Origin: Patiria miniata
Taxonomy: Eukaryota > Echinodermata > Asteroidea > Valvatida > Asterinidae
Direction of reading: 5' to 3'
DNA: 64,000 nt
NCBI RefSeq assembly: GCF_015706575.1
Contig: NW_024037076.1
Coordinates: forward strand, 22,262,898 to 22,326,897
This document shows positions 38,301-45,610 of this stretch, piece by piece. The notes below the pieces were generated by a model that ran no database searches, was not told the DNA's origin, and saw only the letters and a program-made list of their open reading frames with translations. The position numbers were made by a program, and so were the translations under genes. Numbering within the stretch: position 1 is the first letter of the stretch; each line of letters starts with the position of its first letter.

Positions 38301-41300
38301 TGTTGACCCCGCAAAAGCCATGCGTCAGCATAAGCGAGTCCCGACTGTTTATGCGCAATAACCTAAGCGTAGCCAACAGGGGGTAAGGGGGGTATTTACC
38401 CCCCCCCCCCAATATTTTGTAAAGACTGCCCTTTTCTATTCAAATGCCCTTTTTTCACCAGCGCTTAACCCCCCCCCCCAATATTTTGTAAAAAGTGCCC
38501 TATTTTTTGGCCCCGCGGCGAAGCCGAAGGGGCATACTGTTTCCGCCTTTTTCTTCGTGGGTGGGTGTGTTCCTGCATGGCATTACGCCTGAGGACAGAC
38601 AACAAAAGGAGCACAAAGGGGCCATTGATCCTCGAAGGAAGGTGCCTATTGTCCTCGAATGCAGGTTTGTGTGCTTAGTCTATGGGAGAGTGTTATATTA
38701 CAGGGACAAAGGAAAACACAAAGCCAATCCTCGGAAGCATAGCAAAAAACGACTGGGTGTGGGTGTGTGTGTGTGTGTCCGGACAAATCTTGTCAGCGCG
38801 ATAACTTGAGAAATACTTAACATATGAACTTCAAATTTGGTTTGTGGATTGTTCTTGGTAATCCTAACAACCCGTTTTGCATTTGGGGCCGAAAGGTCAA
38901 GGGTCAAGGTCACAGTGACTAAAACAAAAGAAATTTTGTCAGCGCGATAACTTGAGAAATACTTTACATATGAACTTCAAATTTGGTTTGTGTATTGTTC
39001 TTGGTAATCCTAACAACCCTTTTGCATTTGGGGCCAAAAGGTCAAGGGTCAAGGTCCACAGTGGCTAAAACAATAGAAATTTTGTCAGCGCGATAACTTG
39101 AGAAATACTTTACATATGAACTTCAAATTTGGTTTGTGGATTGTCCTTGGCAATCCTAAGAAGCCTATTGCATTTGGGGCCAAAAGGTCAAGGGTCAAGG
39201 TCATAGTGGCTAAAACAAAAGAAATTTTGTCAGCGCGATAACTTGAGAAATTCTTTACTTGTGAACTTCAAATTTGGTTTGTGGATCGTTCTTGGTAATC
39301 CAAATAGGCTTATCGCATTGGGGGTCGAAAGATCAAGGGTCAAGGTCACAATGGCTTAAACAATAAAAATCTTGTATTTATTCTGAGATCATAGGGATTA
39401 GGGATTAATTCATATAAAACCTCAATGAACGTTCCATGTGACCAAGGTACGGTACGTGTAAGTTGATGTTAAAAGAGTGGTACCGGTATGTCATGGGAAC
39501 AGTCACGGTTGCGGGGCATTTGTGTTTGTAAACACACCTGACTTGTTTTAACAAGTGCCCTTTTTAAAAGTAACTGGTGGCCTTTTTGGTGTCATCGGTC
39601 GTTGCGGGTGCCTTTTTTGATAATTTCGCGCATGTATCGCTGTTAAAAGCACCATATAGGCCTATTGTCCGTTTGTGTGCATAATCGTTGGTTTTGAACA
39701 GCGCCCCCATCGACATTTACACAGCTTCCTGGATTCCTCTTGGGTGAAATCACAAGGCAACTCGGCACCCACCAACTCAGCACCTCCCCATGTGCAAAAT
39801 TCGAAATGTTTCTCAGTACTAGACTCAGTCCGCACATTACTGATTTTCATTGAGCTGGTAATAATGGAACTGGCGATATCAGAATGCAACGTTCGTTGCC
39901 AGTTCCTCCGATATTTTGAGTACGGGTAGCAAGCACTGTACGCCCAGCGCGGGCCATCACCGGTCAACGCTTGTCCTTCCAAGTCCATGGCAACGGTGCA
40001 CTGCGTCTGGCCTGGCCGCACAGCCCACCGGCCATCGCCACAGTGCACGGCCGCGACGGTGCCGCGCCTGGCCGCACATCCCCAACAGCCATCACAACGG
40101 TGCACGGCCGGTGACAGTGCCGCGCCTGGCCGCACAGCGCCACCGGTTCCAGCCCCCCCCCCCCCCAAATTAAATTAAATTAAATAAATAAGTCTATAAT
40201 CGAGATGGGGTATGGGTTGTGAATAACGGCAAAACATTCGGGATGACGGGTGCCGAGTTGGTCAGGTGCCGAGTTGGTCAGGTGCCGAGTTAGTCAGGTG
40301 CCGAGTTGGAAGTTGTGAGAAAGAGGCAAAATAATGGTGCCGAGTTGGCCAGTTGCCGAGTTGGCCAGTTGCCAGACTGGGACCGTGAGTGCATGAAAAC
40401 GTGCAAAATTACTACTGACACTTTTTAACTCACCATTCGGCTAATTAATGCCCACACAACACATACATCAAAATGCTTTAGTTGCAAGCATGTCACCTGC
40501 GAAATTTGAGACCTTAAATCCAATTTTAAGGCAGGTTTTTGGCAGTTCAAAAACCATCCATGTCATTCTCCACGATCTGAAGACGTGCATGTGATTTACA
40601 AAGTATTCTGGGTAGATGCACTTAGTGCCTTGCAGCTTACTGGTTTTTTAATCGATGGCCAAAAGAACATAGCGCCCTCTGGTAGATGCACTTAGTGCCT
40701 TGCAGCTTACTGGTTTTTTAATCGATGGCCAAAAGAACATAGCGCCCTCTGTTAAAAAATGAAACATTCTGAATTCACTCTGATCAACAAGAGGGCGCTG
40801 TTTTATCTACACGATGAAAATGTTGTAGCTGAGGAGTCTTTTTGCACAATGCATTGCAGCACACATCAACATGATGTCTCACGTTTGGATTTTGTTAACT
40901 CTCTGTAAAATTAGAATTTAAAGCTGAAATTTTGGTGTGGCAATAGCTGGAGTTACCCAGCCCTGAATTTTATCATTGGGTTGTCATCTAGGGCTGCAGC
41001 TTATTTTTCACGTAACCGAGCAGCATAGGCAGGTCCCAAAAAAAATTGCGAAAATTGGACAAAATTGAACATTTTCCAAAAATTTTCGCAATTTTTTTGG
41101 GGACCTGCCTACGCTGCTCGGTTACGTGAAAAACTAGCTCCAGCCCTAGATGACAACCCAATGATAAAATTCAGGGCTGGGTAACTCCAGCTAGTGTGGC
41201 AATGCTCACAACAGCAACTTTGCGAGGCAAAAGTTTCAGGGATTATTGAAAAAAACTGTAGTGAGTAAGAAGCTTGCAAATTTGATTCACACTGGTTTTA

Positions 41301-41699
41301 TTATGCAGCACAAACTTTTGCACGATATGGATACCTTAAGTTTTGGGACTCTCAGAGTCATTCACACTACACAGTATTGAGAGTCCCAAATTTTCGGACT
41401 AGCCAGTTGCTAGCCCCACTAGTGTGGCCGCGGTATGCTGCGCTGAACCTACCGCGGCCACACTAGTGGGGCTAGCCAGTTGCCGAGTTGTCCAGGTGCC
41501 GAGTTGGCAGGTGCCGAGTTGGCTAGTACTAGGTGCCAAAGTGACCGACATTCTCGCGCCTAACCAGCTAGCCTACCTTGTTTGGCTTATCACATTGTCT
41601 TGCGAGATGATGAGCACCACTTCTTAACGCTGATGATGTTAAAGGAAGCACAGGTACATTGAGTTCCTGATCACTGGGTATCTTTATTACTTCGGGCAT
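17204..41699 (-). CDS. NDUFA8: NDUFA8, complex I accessory subunit (CHCH protein), four exons
   Basis: Complete coding region, join of 41577-41699, 28945-29114, 26479-26563 and 17204-17341 on the minus strand: 516 bases, 171 residues plus TGA, against 172 residues in the human protein as I recall it. All junctions are GT-AG and the phases agree (0, 2, 0). Four CX9C motifs are visible at residues 36-46, 56-66, 78-88 and 99-109, making two CHCH hairpins; the central segments EEKDPRKCL and [10 protein letters not shown] and the later KTDRPLPE are typical of this family. The family is known to be an accessory subunit of respiratory complex I on the intermembrane-space side, oxidised on import by the MIA40 pathway. 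Introns of 12.5, 2.4 and 9.1 kb are packed with repeats. I see no in-frame damage, so the gene looks functional. Start chosen as MPEV because it matches the family N-terminus; an in-frame upstream ATG at 41795 would add 32 unrelated residues. Confidence 0.97.
17760..18040. repeat. Diverged tandem pair containing TTTGACCTC
   Basis: Two units about 130 bases apart: GACCTCCGATTTCGGAAG ... GGATCACTCCATCCAAG ... ATTAAAATCCA and GACCTCAGTAATCTGATG ... GGGTCACTGCATCCAAG ... ATCAAAATCCA. In NDUFA8 intron 3. The next 900 bases (18041-18958) show no feature I recognise. Confidence 0.55.
18959..20520. mobile_element. Outer hAT-like element with GAGTCCGAGTC repeats, exact 8-bp duplication
   Basis: Ends CAGTGTTGTGGTCGAGTC and GACTCGAGTCCTACAACACTG are inverted. 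Flanks 18951-18958 and 20521-20528 are both CATGTAAC. Subterminal arrays of GAGTC(C/T)(G/C)AGTC lie at 18970-19096 and 20385-20508, a common hAT arrangement where such arrays serve as transposase binding sites. No transposase frame. Interrupted by 19522-20125. Confidence 0.9.
19522..20125. mobile_element. Inner hAT-like element with TACTCG repeats, exact 8-bp duplication
   Basis: Ends CAGTGTTGTAGTACTCG and AAGTACTTGACTACAACACTG; flanks 19514-19521 and 20126-20133 are both GTGTCCGC. Both sides carry arrays of TACTCG(TACTCGG). The ends share CAGTGTTGT with the outer element but the subterminal repeats differ, so these are sister families. Other copies: 1-243 and 25036-26140. Confidence 0.92.
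20529..21979. other. Intron 3 stretch without recognised gene
   Basis: GC-richer than the surroundings and crossed by short frames on both strands. The right part probably belongs to the 5' side of the LINE at 21980, but I cannot identify endonuclease motifs in it. Confidence 0.4.
21980..22404 (+). pseudogene. LINE ORF2 fragment, part before the RT
   Basis: Frames on the plus strand read [53 protein letters not shown] and [18 protein letters not shown], with frame changes between. This is the linker between endonuclease and RT in Jockey/CR1-like LINEs. The next part of the same kind of protein reappears at 24676 beyond a 2.2-kb insert. Confidence 0.7.
22405..24672. mobile_element. TIR element with TAGTCG subterminal repeats, inserted in a LINE
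   Basis: Left CAACTATCGATTTTCAGATAG and right (inverted) CAACTATCAAAATTCAATAG; both sides carry AGTCG(C/T)GACTA repeats (22449-22552 and 24598-24652). Exact ends are uncertain because the left side has about 20 extra bases between CCTGGG and CAACTATC. Non-coding except for low-complexity frames; includes the tandem array 23361-23855. Confidence 0.65.
23361..23855. repeat. Five tandem copies of a 99-100-bp unit, each with an E-box
   Basis: Units begin at 23361, 23461, 23561, 23660 and 23759 with AAAACCACGTGGTAGTTCC; the second has CATGTG instead of CACGTG. Each also holds CTTGAAAGG, GCGGGGCCC and GATTCATTATCAAG. The 99-base units keep a minus-strand frame of 33-residue repeats open, but the 100-base ones break it, so I do not call a protein. 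Confidence 0.9.
24676..25035 (+). pseudogene. LINE ORF2 fragment (start of RT) and 3' tail
   Basis: [19 protein letters not shown], then [21 protein letters not shown] and [17 protein letters not shown]: the RT motif 0 region of Jockey/CR1-type LINEs. It then jumps to a typical LINE 3' end, AAAGGGCTATATAAGTG followed by (ATT)n. Most of the RT is missing. Confidence 0.7.
25036..26140. mobile_element. Third TACTCG element, longer and decayed
   Basis: Left array 25043-25225 and right array 25984-26138 of TACTCG units. Interior TTATTTTATCGATAC to TTAACAGCTAGCCATGAG matches 19750-19870, but an extra 0.5 kb (about 25240-25760) is present. Ends are worn (CTCTGTAATCGTACTCG), and no target duplication is found. 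Confidence 0.75.
26235..26390. repeat. Foldback element, AATAAACATGTGC family
   Basis: Arms ACTATGTTTAAGACTGG to GTCTGGATGCTGA are repeated inverted on the far side; outer ends GGTAATAAACATGTG and CACACATTTATTCCC. Same family as 31950-32113. It is 88 bases from exon 3 of NDUFA8. Confidence 0.75.
26479..26563 (-). CDS. NDUFA8: NDUFA8 coding exon 3
   Basis: An 85-base exon: one base completing Arg98, then 28 codons reading [17 protein letters not shown] and on to GEINK. The acceptor is TTTACCAG and the donor AACAAG followed by GTAAAT. It supplies the fourth CX9C motif (Cys99-Cys109) and the conserved [10 protein letters not shown] segment. Confidence 0.95.
27482..28640 (-). repeat. Element D, minus copy, with 146-bp units
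   Basis: Begins GTCAGGTGTGTTTACAAACA and CCCCGCAACCGTGACTG, and later has AAACATCAACTTCCATATAC, CTATGATCTCAGAATAAAT and about two tandem units with TTGACCTTTCGGCCCCAAAT. The same blocks occur in reverse order and orientation at 38510-39545. An unrelated 0.5 kb, including the short TIR element 27704-27786, lies inside. In intron 2 of NDUFA8. Confidence 0.65.
27704..27786. mobile_element. Very short TIR element (83 bp)
   Basis: TAGTCTGGTTCCCTGAC at the left and AAGGGAACCAGTCTA at the right. Related to the foldback at 1453-1587. Confidence 0.55.
28945..29114 (-). CDS. NDUFA8: NDUFA8 coding exon 2
   Basis: Encodes residues 42-97 plus the first two bases of codon 98. The acceptor is TTCATCAG before GAATTTATA, and the donor is CCAAG followed by GTAAAA. 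It carries Cys46, 56, 66, 78 and 88, and the strongly conserved DYWTCLDY block. The reading frame continues upstream past the acceptor, but that extension is intron sequence. Confidence 0.96.
29115..30157. other. Intron 1 stretch without recognised gene
   Basis: A TGACGTCA (CRE-type) site lies at 29172-29179. Otherwise no repeat or coding signal that I recognise; minus and plus frames of 80-90 codons show no family features. Confidence 0.4.
30158..30895 (+). mobile_element. BEL/Pao LTR retrotransposon gag remnant (fossil)
   Basis: Virus-like fossil. Short plus-strand stretches resemble the gag region of BEL/Pao elements: [18 protein letters not shown] with the following RW, and [18 protein letters not shown]. 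No LTRs, protease or pol are present, and the right side stops abruptly at the 146-bp tandem repeat. Broken, with several interruptions; age not measurable here but clearly inactive. Confidence 0.6.
30896..31372 (-). repeat. 146-bp tandem repeat, about three units
   Basis: Units marked by CTCAAGTTATCGCGCTGACA near 30910, 31061, 31205 and 31345 with GTGACCTTGACC and AAATGCAATAGGC(T/T)TCTT. Ends in ACACACACACCCACCCACAC. The same repeat as 28310-28640 and 38792-39375. The following 31373-31949 shows no recognised feature. Confidence 0.75.
31950..32113. repeat. Foldback element, 60+-bp arms
   Basis: Outer ends GGGAATAAATATGTGCTC and GAGCACACATTTATTCCC; inner arms TTTAATACCGCTTAGAGTC to GTGCTGATAATTACCC are nearly perfect, with a small loop around CGCCTCCGGC. 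Confidence 0.85.
32240..32598 (+). pseudogene. LINE ORF2 C-terminus and 3' end
   Basis: [18 protein letters not shown], then [18 protein letters not shown] and a stop at about 32468: the classic C-terminal signature of CR1/L2-like LINEs. Then TTAAGCGCATTGAGA, CGCTCTATAAGAATG and (ATT)n as a 3' tail. A 5'-truncated copy. Confidence 0.8.
32690..32785 (-). repeat. Fragment of element D end
   Basis: CACACCCACCCACACATGG, AAGGCGGAAACAGTATGCCC and CTTCGGCTTCGCAGCGGGGC, inverted relative to 38514-38565. Confidence 0.6.
33109..33272 (+). repeat. Repeat family A, right end copy
   Basis: AAAGAGGGTGAGTGCTTC through GGAGGTAGTCCAGTAAATTG to TTATGGGGCT, as at 377-553. Confidence 0.7.
33337..33680. mobile_element. 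TIR element, GGGTCATTCCGTGTCAATTC
   Basis: Left GGGTCATTCCGTGTCAATTC and right GAATTGACATGGAATGACCC are inverted over about 25 bases with one mismatch. 344 bp, non-coding; no clear target duplication. Confidence 0.8.
33883..34240 (+). repeat. Repeat family A, interior copy
   Basis: AACAAAATCCACTTTTAAAT, CCAAACTAGTTGGTGACATT, AGGGCAGGGTTT and AAAATGACGATGACAACG match 59035-59360. A third, shorter copy lies at 61848-61975. Confidence 0.7.
34241..35289. other. Intron 1 stretch without recognised gene
   Basis: Contains TACGAGTTGACCTGGGTACG near 34793 with CGTTTTCCTAGTTCCG, which recurs inverted near 37180-37230; otherwise nothing named. Confidence 0.4.
35290..36030. repeat. 740-bp C-rich, G-poor tract
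   Basis: Built of CCCCA, CCCTA, CCCAACC and similar with almost no G on the plus strand. No fixed period is evident by eye. In the NDUFA8 sense strand it is a G-rich run of GGGGT/GGGTT-like motifs. Frames through it (Pro/His/Ser on one strand, Gly/Val on the other) are not genes. Confidence 0.9.
36070..36156. repeat. TGTACATG palindromic microsatellite
   Basis: Repeated TGTACATGT and GTATAC units. Confidence 0.7.
36335..36392. repeat. CGGA/CCGG microsatellite
   Basis: GGCCGGCCGGCCGGACGGACG followed by imperfect GACGGACGCCCGGACAGACG. The next 0.8 kb (to about 37190) has no recognised feature. Confidence 0.8.
37217..37325. repeat. Tandem GGGTACGAGTTGAATC repeats
   Basis: Units of 17 bases (GGGTACGAGTTGAATCG and variants), six or so, followed by TAGCCCCACTAGAGTGG, a motif related to the palindrome at 41409-41476. 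Confidence 0.75.
37326..38509. other. Intron 1 stretch without recognised gene
   Basis: Contains a loose inverted repeat: CTTGTCGCTCAGGCGCGCGA (37623) against GCGCCCGAGCGACAAG (37750), with AACAGCTGTCGCAT inside. From 38370 the poly-G/C family C begins and is cut at about 38510 by element D. Confidence 0.45.
38510..39545 (+). mobile_element. Element D, plus copy, with four 146-bp units
   Basis: Starts CCCCGCGGCGAAGCCGAAGG and ends TGTTTGTAAACACACCTGAC. Tandem units start at 38792, 38938, 39084 and 39229 (GTCAGCGCGATAACTTGAG); each has AACTTCAAATTTGGTTTG and GGTCAAGGGTCAAGGTC. Family C sequence flanks it on both sides (to 38510 and from 39545), so D is an insertion into C. No transposase frame. 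Confidence 0.7.
39546..40245. repeat. Second half of family C, then GC-rich tract
   Basis: 39546-39715 continues family C. 39940-40150 is GC-rich with repeated CCGCGCCTGGCCGCACA and CGGTGCACGGCCG. It ends in a 12-base C-run near 40156. Confidence 0.5.
40246..40376. repeat. GGTGCCGAGTTGG tandem motif, with partners at 41475-41540
   Basis: (C/G)AGGTGCCGAGTTGGT at 15-16 base spacing, about six units. A second cluster of four at 41475-41535 lies directly beside exon 1 of NDUFA8. Confidence 0.75.
40611..40750. repeat. Perfect 70-bp tandem duplication
   Basis: 40611-40680 and 40681-40750 are identical (GGTAGATGCACTTAGTGCC to ACATAGCGCCCTCT). Confidence 0.95.
40944..41193. repeat. 250-bp foldback
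   Basis: TAGCTGGAGTTACCCAGCCC on the left pairs with GGGCTGGGTAACTCCAGCTA on the right; the pairing continues through ATTTTATCATTGGG and GTAACCGAGCAGC with one insertion. The centre is an AT-rich loop. Confidence 0.85.
41409..41476. repeat. Palindrome, 27-bp perfect arms
   Basis: GCTAGCCCCACTAGTGTGG and on to CGCGGTA, then a 14-base loop, then the exact inverse. It ends 101 bases from the 3' edge of NDUFA8 exon 1. Confidence 0.9.
41577..41699 (-). CDS. NDUFA8: NDUFA8 coding exon 1
   Basis: Encodes residues 1-41, from MPEVIKIP to CDKPNK. The exon ends AAG and is followed by GTAGGC, a good splice donor, in phase 0. It holds Cys36, the first cysteine of the first CX9C pair; its partner Cys46 is in exon 2. 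The ending CDKPNK followed by EF at the next exon is the family pattern. Confidence 0.95.
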
Positions 41700-41842
41700 T
41701 TTGTTAAATTCAGCGCAGCGAGTATGCAAAATAATTAACGACCGAAACAATAACGCCCTCTCTCGTCCAATTTCAAGTTTCGTTACCGGTGTCACATGAA
41801 AATCCGACTCCTATGAAAATCGGACCCCTATTTTTGATCCCT

Positions 41843-41911
41843 CGCACGTGACAGGTCACTCTCCCGAAACGATTCTAAAAATAGCATAGTATCGTACTCA
41901 CGCGTGCGCAG
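41843..41911 (-). promoter_or_regulatory. Candidate NDUFA8 promoter elements: E-box and NRF-1-like site
   Basis: About 150 bases upstream of the NDUFA8 ATG the minus strand reads GTCACGTGCG (CACGTG at 41845-41850), an E-box of the USF/TFE type. At 41900-41910 it reads TGCGCACGCGT, one base off the NRF-1 consensus YGCGCAYGCGCR. NRF-1 is an established regulator of nuclear respiratory genes in animals. No TATA box is evident. Use of these sites here is inferred. Confidence 0.5.
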
Positions 41912-42024
41912 TACTACCAATGCGTCCACATTTCATGGAGTCGGATATTCACGATACACAGGCCGTACTCACAAGTCGGACATGAGCGCGAGCTGCGATA
42001 TCGCGAAATGCATATGCAGTTGCA

Positions 42025-45000
42025 TATGGTCGGAATCGAAACCGACTGATCCAAAGCACCAAACTTGGTATTTTCGTATACTGAGCCCTGAATTTTTTTT
42101 TGCGAAGGGTGCCTAATTTGCATAAATCGTTAAATCCCAGCTGTGGAATTCATTTGTTCCCATATAAGTTGCGCGCATTCACTTTTCCTCAGATATCATC
42201 ACGGTCTGAGTCTCGCTAAACCTCAGTACTAGATAAGCATCAAATTCACGTCACTTACTGTACTGACACCAGTGGCGTAGCCACCGGGGGGGGGGGGCGA
42301 CCCCCCCCCCCCCCCATGAAACCTTGTCGCCCCACTGAGATTTTGAGTTTCTAAAAAAATTATCATTGATCTACATGACGCCATGGGCGTCAATCCTGGG
42401 GTTAGGGACAGGGGACATGTCCCCCCCCCCCCCCCCCCCACTTTACGTGTGGGACACAATATCAAATGCCCCCCCCCCCCCCCAGATTTTTGAACTCGTG
42501 TCTCATTTACATGGCCCTATTACGTACTACAATGTATCTTTTGCTTAAAAAATATTGGTTAAAGTGGTCAGAAATTGCCTCAGATAGCACCACACAGCAT
42601 TTAGAATCCAAAATTTTTCGGGGCCCTTAAGCGGGCCCCGAACCCCACGCCTAAAGCTCAGAATGGTCGGAATCGTAACCGACTGATCCAAAGCACCAAA
42701 CTTGGTATTTTCGTATACTGAGCCCTGAATTTTTTTTTGCGAAGGGTGCCTAATTTGCATAAATCGTTAAATCCCAGCTGTGGAATTCATTTGTTCCCAT
42801 ATAAGTTGCGCGCATTCACTTTTCCTCAGATATCATCACGGTCTGAGTCTCGCTAAACCTCAGTACTAGATAAGCATCAAATTCACGTCACTTACTGTAC
42901 TGACACCAGTGGCGTAGCCACCGGGGGGGGGGCGTGGGGGGGGGCGACCGCCCCCCCCCCATGAAACCTTGTCGCCCCACTGAGATTTTGAGTTTCTAAA
43001 AAAATTATCATTGATCTACATGACGCCATGGGCGTCAATCCTGGGGTTAGGGACAGGGGACATGTCCCCCCCCCCCCCCCCACTTTACGTGTGGGACACA
43101 ATATCAAATGCCCCCCCCCCCAGATTTTTGAACTCGTGTCTCATTTACATGGCCCTATTACGTACTACAATGTATCTTTTGCTTAAAAAATATTGGTTAA
43201 AGTGGTCAGAAATTGCCTCAGATAGCACCACACAGCATTTAGAATCCAAAATTTTTCGGGGCCCTTAAGCGGGCCCCGAACCCCACGCCTAAAGCTCAGA
43301 ATGGTCGGAATCGTAACCGACTGATCCAAAGCACCAAACTTGGTATTTTCGTATACTGAGCCCTGAATTTTTTTTTGCGAAGGGTGCCTAATTTGCATAA
43401 ATCGTTAAATCCCAGCTGTGGAATTCATTTGTTCCCATATAAGTTGCGCGCATTCACTTTTCCTCAGATATCATCACGGTCTGAGTCTCGCTAAACCTCA
43501 GTACTAGATAAGCATCAAATTCACGTCACTTACTGTACTGACACCAGTGGCGTAGCCACCGGGGGGGGGGGGCGACCCCCCCCCCCCCCCATGAAACCTT
43601 GTCGCCCCACTGAGATTTTGAGTTTCTAAAAAAATTATCATTGATCTACATGACGCCATGGGCGTCAATCCTGGGGTTAGGGACAGGGGACATGTCCCCC
43701 CCCCCCCCCCCACTTTACATGTGGGACACAATATCAAATGCCCCCCTCCCCCCCAGATTTTTGAACTCGTGTCTCATTTACATGGCCCTATTACGTACTA
43801 CAATGTATCTTTTGCTTAAAAAATATTGGTTAAAGTGGTCAGAAATTGCCTCAGATAGCACCACACAGCATTTAGAATCCAAAATTTTTCGGGGCCCTTA
43901 AGCGGGCCCCGAACCCCACGCCTAAAGCTCAGAATGGTCGGAATCGTAACCGACTGATCCAAAGCACCAAACTTGGTATTTTCGTATACTGAGCCCTGAA
44001 TTTTTTTTTGCGAAGGGTGCCTAATTTGCATAAATCGTTAAATCCCAGCTGTGGAATTCATTTGTTCCCATATAAGTTGCGCGCATTCACTTTTCCTCAG
44101 ATATCATCACGGTCTGAGTCTCGCTAAACCTCAGTACTAGATAAGCATCAAATTCACGTCACTTACTGTACTGACACCAGTGGCGTAGCCACCGGGGGGG
44201 GGGCGTGGGGGGGGGCGACCGCCCCCCCCCCATGAAACCTTGTCGCCCCACTGAGATTTTGAGTTTCTAAAAAAATTATCATTGATCTACATGACGCCAT
44301 GGGCGTCAATCCTGGGGTTAGGGACAGGGGACATGTCCCCCCCCCCCCCCCCCACTTTACGTGTGGGACACAATATCAAATGCCCCCCCCCCCCCAGATT
44401 TTTGAACTCGTGTCTCATTTACATGGCCCTATTACGTACTACAATGTATCTTTTGCTTAAAAAATATTGGTTAAAGTGGTCAGAAATTGCCTCAGATAGC
44501 ACCACACAGCATTTAGAATCCAAAATTTTTCGGGGCCCTTAAGCGGGCCCCGAACCCCACGCCTAAAGCTCAGAATGGTCGGAATCGTAACCGACTGATC
44601 CAAAGCACCAAACTTGGTATTTTCGTATACTGAGCCCTGAATTTTTTTTTGCGAAGGGTGCCTAATTTGCATAAATCGTTAAATCCCAGCTGTGGAATTC
44701 ATTTGTTCCCATATAAGTTGCGCGCATTCACTTTTCCTCAGATATCATCACGGTCTGAGTCTCGCTAAACCTCAGTACTAGATAAGCATCAAATTCACGT
44801 CACTTACTGTACTGACACCAGTGGCGTAGCCACCGGGGGGGGGGCGTGGGGGGGGGGGCGACCGCCCCCCCCCCCATGAAACCTTGTCGCCCCACTGAGA
44901 TTTTGAGTTTCTAAAAAAATTATCATTGATCTACATGACGCCATGGTCGTCAATCCTGGGGGGGAGGGGGGACAGGGGACATGTCCCCCCCCCCCCACTT

Positions 45001-45210
45001 TTTGAAGGGTGGGGGACACAATATCAAATGTCCCCCCCCCCCAGATTTTTGAACTCGTGTCTCATTTACATGGCCCTATTACGTACTACAATGTACTACA
45101 AATATTGGTTAAAGTGGTCAGAAATTGCCTCGGATAGCACCACAGAGCATTTAGAATCCAAAATTTTTCGGGGCCCTTAAGCGGGCCCCGAACCCCACGC
45201 CTAAAGCTCA
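42025..45210. repeat. Five tandem units of about 633-641 bp
   Basis: Units at about 42025, 42661, 43299, 43932 and 44573, each starting (G)AATGGTCGGAATCG and ending CACGCCTAAAGCTCA. Units differ mainly in length of G- and C-runs; the fifth is more diverged. Each unit contains about 245 bases of the DNA that flanks the hAT-like element plus its left end. All frames inside are repeat artefacts. Confidence 0.92.
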
Positions 45211-45602
45211 GAATTCTGGTAGCTGATTCAATGATTCCAACCTCGAAAACAATGTTCAAAAAAATTTCTTATGCCTTTAGCTGAGAAAACCTCGAAAATT
45301 ATGTTTAAATTATTATCTTTTGTGCTAAGATAATTATTGGTTAAAGTGGTAAGAAATTGCCTCAGATCACACCACAGAGCATCGAGAATCCATTTTTTTC
45401 GGGGCCCTTAAGCGGGCCCCGAACCCACGCCGTAAGGGCTTCGCGCTTCGCGCTCGCATCAATTCTGATCAAGGTATGTCCGCCCCCCCCCCCTTTTGAG
45501 AAGCGATTGGCGCCCCTGCATGACGCCCCCCCCCCCATGAAATGTTCCAGCCCCCCCCCCCCCCCAGCGCCCCCCACTGAAAAATTCCTGGCTACGCCAC
45601 TG
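42270..45602. mobile_element. hAT-like element, internally amplified, exact 8-bp duplication
   Basis: Left end CAGTGGCGTAGCCACCGG and right end TTCCTGGCTACGCCACTG are inverted. Flanks 42262-42269 and 45603-45610 are both ACTGACAC. G- and C-runs lie just inside both ends. The interior right part (45220-45590) includes a further partial copy of TTGGTTAAAGTGGT. GGGGCCCTTAAGCGGGCCCC is a palindrome in every unit. Confidence 0.85.
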
Positions 45603-45610
45603 ACTGACAC

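Noticed and set aside
41700-41795. N-terminal extension of NDUFA8 to the upstream ATG
   Set aside because: The extra 32 residues have no counterpart in the family; more likely 5' UTR.
42366-45180. Sets of identical 60-86-codon frames on both strands
   Set aside because: They are copies of the same frame in the tandem array, crossing G- and C-runs; repeat artefacts, not a gene family.
42025-45210. CRISPR-like array
   Set aside because: Units of over 600 bases without spacers, in animal DNA; a tandem duplication.
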